A DNA stretch of 64,000 bases from Alphaproteobacteria bacterium MarineAlpha12_Bin1 (GTDB taxonomy: Bacteria > Pseudomonadota > Alphaproteobacteria > UBA6615). The stretch spans positions 1 to 64,000 of the forward strand of contig PTJY01000001.1 of NCBI GenBank assembly GCA_002937505.1. The letters run 5' to 3'. The notes under the pieces were generated by a model. That model searched no databases and was not told where the DNA came from. It saw nothing but the letters and a program-made list of their open reading frames with translations. Each line of letters opens with the position of its first letter. Position 1 is the first letter of the stretch. Both the position numbers and the translations under genes were made by a program. Below, piece by piece: positions 60,597-64,000 of the stretch.

Positions 60597-62559
60597 AGGT
60601 AATCGTACGAATAATTAAATCAGCAGAAACCAGTCCTTTTCTACCGTCCTCAAAAGTTAGTTCCGTTGTAATTTTGCAATGATTATCATCCCCATATAAA
60701 GAATCTATTAACAGATTATATTTTTCAGCTATAAAACTACGTCTAACTTTTCGTGTCCTCGTTAATTCACCATCATCAGCGTGTAGTTCTTTATGCAAAA
60801 TAAGAAAGCGTTTGATTTGAGCTCCCGCAAGATTGGTTTCTTTTGAAAGCTCATCATTAACCTGTTCAATATTCTCTTGAACTAAATCATAGATTCTAGG
60901 CAGAGATGCCAACTCTTGGTAACTGGAATAGGTTATACCATTTTGCTCAGCCCAGTTTCCGACTGCTTCTAAATCAATGTTTACTATAACGGCACAGAAT
61001 TCTCTTTCGTCACCAAACGCCACAGCTTCTTTAATGTGTGAAAAGAATTTAAGCTTATTTTCAATGTATTTCGGAGCAAACAACGTTCCATTAGAGAGCC
61101 GACCAACATCTTTTGCCCTATCAATAATCCGTAGATGCCCATCATCACCTACTAGACCAGCATCGCCAGTGCGAACCCAGCCATCATGAGTTTTAGTTTC
61201 CGAGGTTGCCTCAGGATTTTTAAAGTATTCTTTAAACACACCTGGACTGCGAAACATAACCTCTCCGGCTTCAGAAACAGTAATCTCCACTCCGGGTGTA
61301 GGAACCCCAACTGTATCAGGTTTTACCTCACCGTTAGGTTGCGCCGTAATAAATACACTTGCTTCTGTAGAACCATACAACTGTTTTAAGTTTATCCCTA
61401 AGGAACGATAAAAGAGAAATATGTCTGGACCTATAGCTTCCCCGGCCGTGTAAGCATTACGTATTAGGCTTAGCCCTAAAGTATTTTTTAAGGGTCCGTA
61501 AACTAATATCTCTCCCAAAAAGTATAGAAACCGGTCCATTACACTGACCTGTTTCTTGTCTAAGATATCTGCACCACTTCGTCGCGCTACTTTCATAAAA
61601 AAATCGAACATCTTGCGCTTTATACTGCTGGAATCAGAAATACGTATCATCACAGACGTTAATACATTTTCATAAATTCGAGGAGGGGCAAAAAAATAGG
61701 TGGGACCTAATTCTCGAAGGTCATTAAGGAGAGTCTCAGATGATTCTGGGCATGAAACGCAAAAGCCTACTGCATAAGATTGAGCATAAGATAAAACATG
61801 ATCGCCCGCCCAGGCCATTGGCAAGTATGCAAGGCATTCGTCATTTTCATTTATGCCTTCCTGGTCAGCTGCGTTAACTGATGTCAGGTAGATCGCCTCA
61901 TGTGTTAGAACAACACCTTTTGGTTCTCCGGTTGTGCCAGATGTGTATAAAATAATAGCTGTATCGGCGCTATCTCCCTTAGAAACTTCATCGCTAAAAA
62001 ATGAGGGCTTACTTTTATCGAATTCATCGCCTTCATTAATTACGTCTTCTATGTAGTAAAGGTGTGACTCCTTATAATTCCGCATACCTCTCGGCTGGTC
62101 GTAAATAATAAACTCTAGATTTGGACAATCATTAAAAACACTCAGTAATTTATCAATCTGTTCTTGATCCTCAACAACAGCAAATCGAACTAAAGCATGA
62201 CCGAGAACAAATTTTATTTCATCTGCCACAGCATCCTGATACATAGGAACAGGTATTCCACCCAGTGCTTGCACAGCTGCGATAGTCCAGTATAGCCTTG
62301 GTCTATTGTCTCCGATAATTGCGACCGGATCTCCTCGCCTTAGCCCCAAAGAAGCCAAACCGCACGCAATTAGCTTTACTTGAATAGATACTTCTTCCCA
62401 GGTCCATGATTGCCAAATACCGAAATCTTTTTCGCGCATAGCAGTGCGCTTTGGTCTCTCGATAACATTTCGCTCTAACAGCTTAGGAAATGTATCAAAT
62501 TCATGATCTAAAGTCGCGGACAGCTTATCAGAAGTCACTATCTTATGTGTCTGTGCCAT
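60571..62559 (-). CDS. Long-chain acyl-CoA synthetase-like AMP-forming ligase
   Basis: 662 residues, first gene of the HAAT cluster. Adenylate-forming enzyme with A5-A8 motifs: IILYTSGTTGEPKGVVLTHE (about 198-217), LKQLYGSTEASVFITAQPNG, GWVRTGDAGLVGDDGHLRII, and a C-terminal domain with the catalytic-type Lys region RTRKVRRSFI. Activates a carboxylic acid to acyl-CoA with ATP. Long-chain fatty-acid ligases of this size are membrane-associated, but clusters like this in bacteria often serve branched or aromatic acids brought in by the adjacent importer. The ribosome-binding site before the ATG is weak. Confidence 0.9.
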   Translation of the reverse strand: MAQTHKIVTSDKLSATLDHEFDTFPKLLERNVIERPKRTAMREKDFGIWQSWTWEEVSIQVKLIACGLASLGLRRGDPVAIIGDNRPRLYWTIAAVQALGGIPVPMYQDAVADEIKFVLGHALVRFAVVEDQEQIDKLLSVFNDCPNLEFIIYDQPRGMRNYKESHLYYIEDVINEGDEFDKSKPSFFSDEVSKGDSADTAIILYTSGTTGEPKGVVLTHEAIYLTSVNAADQEGINENDECLAYLPMAWAGDHVLSYAQSYAVGFCVSCPESSETLLNDLRELGPTYFFAPPRIYENVLTSVMIRISDSSSIKRKMFDFFMKVARRSGADILDKKQVSVMDRFLYFLGEILVYGPLKNTLGLSLIRNAYTAGEAIGPDIFLFYRSLGINLKQLYGSTEASVFITAQPNGEVKPDTVGVPTPGVEITVSEAGEVMFRSPGVFKEYFKNPEATSETKTHDGWVRTGDAGLVGDDGHLRIIDRAKDVGRLSNGTLFAPKYIENKLKFFSHIKEAVAFGDEREFCAVIVNIDLEAVGNWAEQNGITYSSYQELASLPRIYDLVQENIEQVNDELSKETNLAGAQIKRFLILHKELHADDGELTRTRKVRRSFIAEKYNLLIDSLYGDDNHCKITTELTFEDGRKGLVSADLIIRTITYANKLAAE

Positions 62560-62693
62560 TTATTTATTAACCCCACTAACACTTAAGAAATTGTAATTAT
62601 TTTATAACGACTTTATTTACGCTCTTCAGAAATCCTTAGATACCTATGTAATATAACTTTAATAAACTCAGTTTTTGTTTAAATTAATAAAAC

Positions 62694-63482
62694 TCACCTA
62701 CGGAAACTACCATCCATCATGTCCAAACGACGCAAGTGGCCAGGCCAATCCCGAATGGAGACGTTAACATTATCATCGAATTGTTTAGCAGCATGTTCGC
62801 ATGTTTCATCAGAAGGAATTATTAATTTAGCACCTGTCGCCATTGCTTTCAGCTGACTTCGTGCACATTTTTCCATATAAAACATTAATGAGAACGCCTC
62901 ATCTATAGTTCTACCAGCCGTCAATAGTCCATGATTGCGTAAAACCATATTGCGATGATTTCCTAAATCTTTAGCCAGTCGTTCACGCTCATCTAAGTCG
63001 AAAGCCAGACCTTCATAATCATGATACGCTACCCTGTTGTGGAGCCTCATAGCATGTTGACTTATAGACAAAAAACCACACTCCAGTGCCGATATAGCCA
63101 TTCCGGCCTCAGAGTGAGTGTGTAAAACACAATTTACATCCTCTCGTGCAGAGTGTACTGCACTATGTATGGTATAACCAGCCGGATTTATTTTATATGC
63201 GCTCTCGCTTAGTATTTTACCATCTATATCAACCTTAATTAAACTTGAAGCAGTGATTTCGTTAAACATTAATCCAAATGGATTTAAAAGAAATGACTCT
63301 TCCCCCTGTATCTTTGCAGATATATGTGTTCGGGTCATATCTGACATTCCATATAAATCCACCAGGCGGTAACAAGCAGCTAGGTTAACGCGAGTATTCC
63401 ATTCCTCAGCACTCACTTGATTTTTTACTGACTTAATATCTTCAAGTGATGGAAAATCATCTACAGTTGCTAAATATACCAA
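62694..63482 (-). CDS. Class II aldolase/adducin family protein
   Basis: 262 residues. Class II aldolase marks: HTHSEAGMAISALECGFLSI with the metal-binding His pair (HTHSE), ARSQLKAMATGAKLI, VLRNHGLLTAGRTIDEAFSL with the third His, and YRLVDLYGMSDMTRTHISAK near the N-terminus. Zn-dependent members cleave or decarboxylate sugar phosphates and related acids. Start set at TTG because AAGGGGAGC lies 6 bases before it; the longest frame, also TTG, has no such site. The gene is followed by nothing on its strand for 134 bases before the ligase gene. Substrate unknown; OtnC-like decarboxylase is one option. Confidence 0.85.
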   Translation of the reverse strand: MVYLATVDDFPSLEDIKSVKNQVSAEEWNTRVNLAACYRLVDLYGMSDMTRTHISAKIQGEESFLLNPFGLMFNEITASSLIKVDIDGKILSESAYKINPAGYTIHSAVHSAREDVNCVLHTHSEAGMAISALECGFLSISQHAMRLHNRVAYHDYEGLAFDLDERERLAKDLGNHRNMVLRNHGLLTAGRTIDEAFSLMFYMEKCARSQLKAMATGAKLIIPSDETCEHAAKQFDDNVNVSIRDWPGHLRRLDMMDGSFRR

Positions 63483-63545
63483 ATTAATGCTCCCCTTTTG
63501 CAACCAAACTTCAAAAAACAATACTAAAAAATAAAACGATTTAAA

Positions 63546-64000
63546 TCAAATGACCTCTTCAACAACTAAACAACTTTGTGAACCTAATCCAGAAGCTTCT
63601 GCTTCCACAATATCTCCACTTTTTAAGTAAGTCCCACTTCCATGTCCTACGCCCTCTGGTGTTCCGGTCGAAATTATATCCCCCGGATGAAGAGCTAGCT
63701 GAGCAGAAGCATGCTCAATCTGTTCTTCAATTGAAAAAACCATATCCCCCGCAGGATCATTCTGTTTGATTTCACCATTCACCTTTAAAGTTAAATTTAT
63801 TAGCCTGTAGTCATCAATAAAAGCAGCCGGCACGAAAAATGGACCCATGGGGGCAAAGCTATCGTGGCTCTTGCCTGTAAACCAGTCAGTGCGAAGTGTT
63901 GGCCAATCTGGTCGGCTTTGTAAATCGCGAGCCGTAATATCATTTGAAGTCATATAACCAGCTACATAATCGAGCGCACTTTCTGCCTTGACCCTTTTAG
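63546..64000 (-). CDS. Fumarylacetoacetate hydrolase family protein, 3' part (cut by window edge)
   Basis: The frame remains open to the right edge: upstream of the first ATG (at 63953) it reads ESALDYVAGY, the usual FAH-family lead-in to MTSNDITARDLQ. So the true start lies outside the window. Visible are the FAH core SNDITARDLQSRPDWPTLRT, FTGKSHDSFAPMGPFFVPA, LKVNGEIKQNDPAGDMVFS and the closing GDIISTGTPEGVGHGSGTYL. Members hydrolyse or isomerise 2,4-dioxo acid intermediates with Mg. It lies 64 bases upstream of the class II aldolase gene on the same strand, suggesting a shared catabolic unit. Confidence 0.88.
   Translation of the reverse strand, partial: KRVKAESALDYVAGYMTSNDITARDLQSRPDWPTLRTDWFTGKSHDSFAPMGPFFVPAAFIDDYRLINLTLKVNGEIKQNDPAGDMVFSIEEQIEHASAQLALHPGDIISTGTPEGVGHGSGTYLKSGDIVEAEASGLGSQSCLVVEEVI

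Overview
The window looks like chromosome of a free-living, AT-rich alphaproteobacterium, probably a marine or otherwise oligotrophic member of a Rhodospirillales/SAR116-like group. That placement is an inference. It rests on the tuf / tRNA-Gly(TCC) / tRNA-Tyr(GTA) / rlmB / tRNA-Thr(TGT) block at the left edge, the alphaproteobacterial style of the fused indolepyruvate oxidoreductase and of PyrE, the single-gene double permease of the iron-type ABC importer, and a gene set rich in solute-binding proteins, SDRs, MDRs, cupins and acyl-CoA enzymes. Genes are densely packed, no intergenic gap exceeds 300 bases, and I saw no transposase, phage gene, CRISPR array or rRNA.

Region by region. Bases 1-1730 hold the start of tuf, three tRNAs and rlmB. 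Bases 2008-6462 hold the fused indolepyruvate ferredoxin oxidoreductase and a 4,5-dihydroxyphthalate-decarboxylase-like protein. Bases 6514-13214 mix housekeeping (YajQ) with small redox enzymes: a CurA-like reductase, two ketopantoate-reductase-like paralogues around a methyltransferase, and an SDR. Bases 13398-18606 are a complete ABC importer operon (binding protein, fused permease, two different ATPases), followed by an SDR. Bases 19568-25166 hold a run of minus-strand genes (cupin, MBL hydrolase, metallophosphoesterase, CinA, GST-like, CFA-synthase-like).

Bases 25423-42266 are a catabolic stretch: M20 amidohydrolase, CmcJ-like protein, two Gfo/Idh/MocA dehydrogenases, CMD-like protein, LpxL-type acyltransferase, FAH-family protein, a lone molybdenum hydroxylase large subunit, MDR, cupins, an isocitrate/isopropylmalate-type dehydrogenase, two tandem acyl-CoA dehydrogenases and an EamA exporter. 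Bases 42393-54000 return to mixed genes (tRNA-Pro(CGG), orphan TAXI binding protein, apt, DenD-like epimerase, aminotransferase, thioesterase, alpha/beta hydrolase, pyrE, amidohydrolase, hydroxypyruvate isomerase family, SDR, MDR). Bases 54095-62559 are one minus-strand cluster coupling a complete branched-chain-amino-acid-type (HAAT) ABC importer to two acyl-CoA ligases. The right edge has a class II aldolase-like gene and a FAH-family gene cut by the window end.

I found no single clearly new system. The best second-look items are: a CinA whose amidase half has lost its active-site motif; two adjacent acyl-CoA dehydrogenases that both lack the usual catalytic glutamate; a lone CoxL-form-II-like subunit; long-spacer inverted repeats upstream of iorAB and between panE2 and an SDR; a terminator-like hairpin in the leader of the CFA-like gene; and a PaaK-like ligase with an aberrant P-loop inside the HAAT/ligase cluster.
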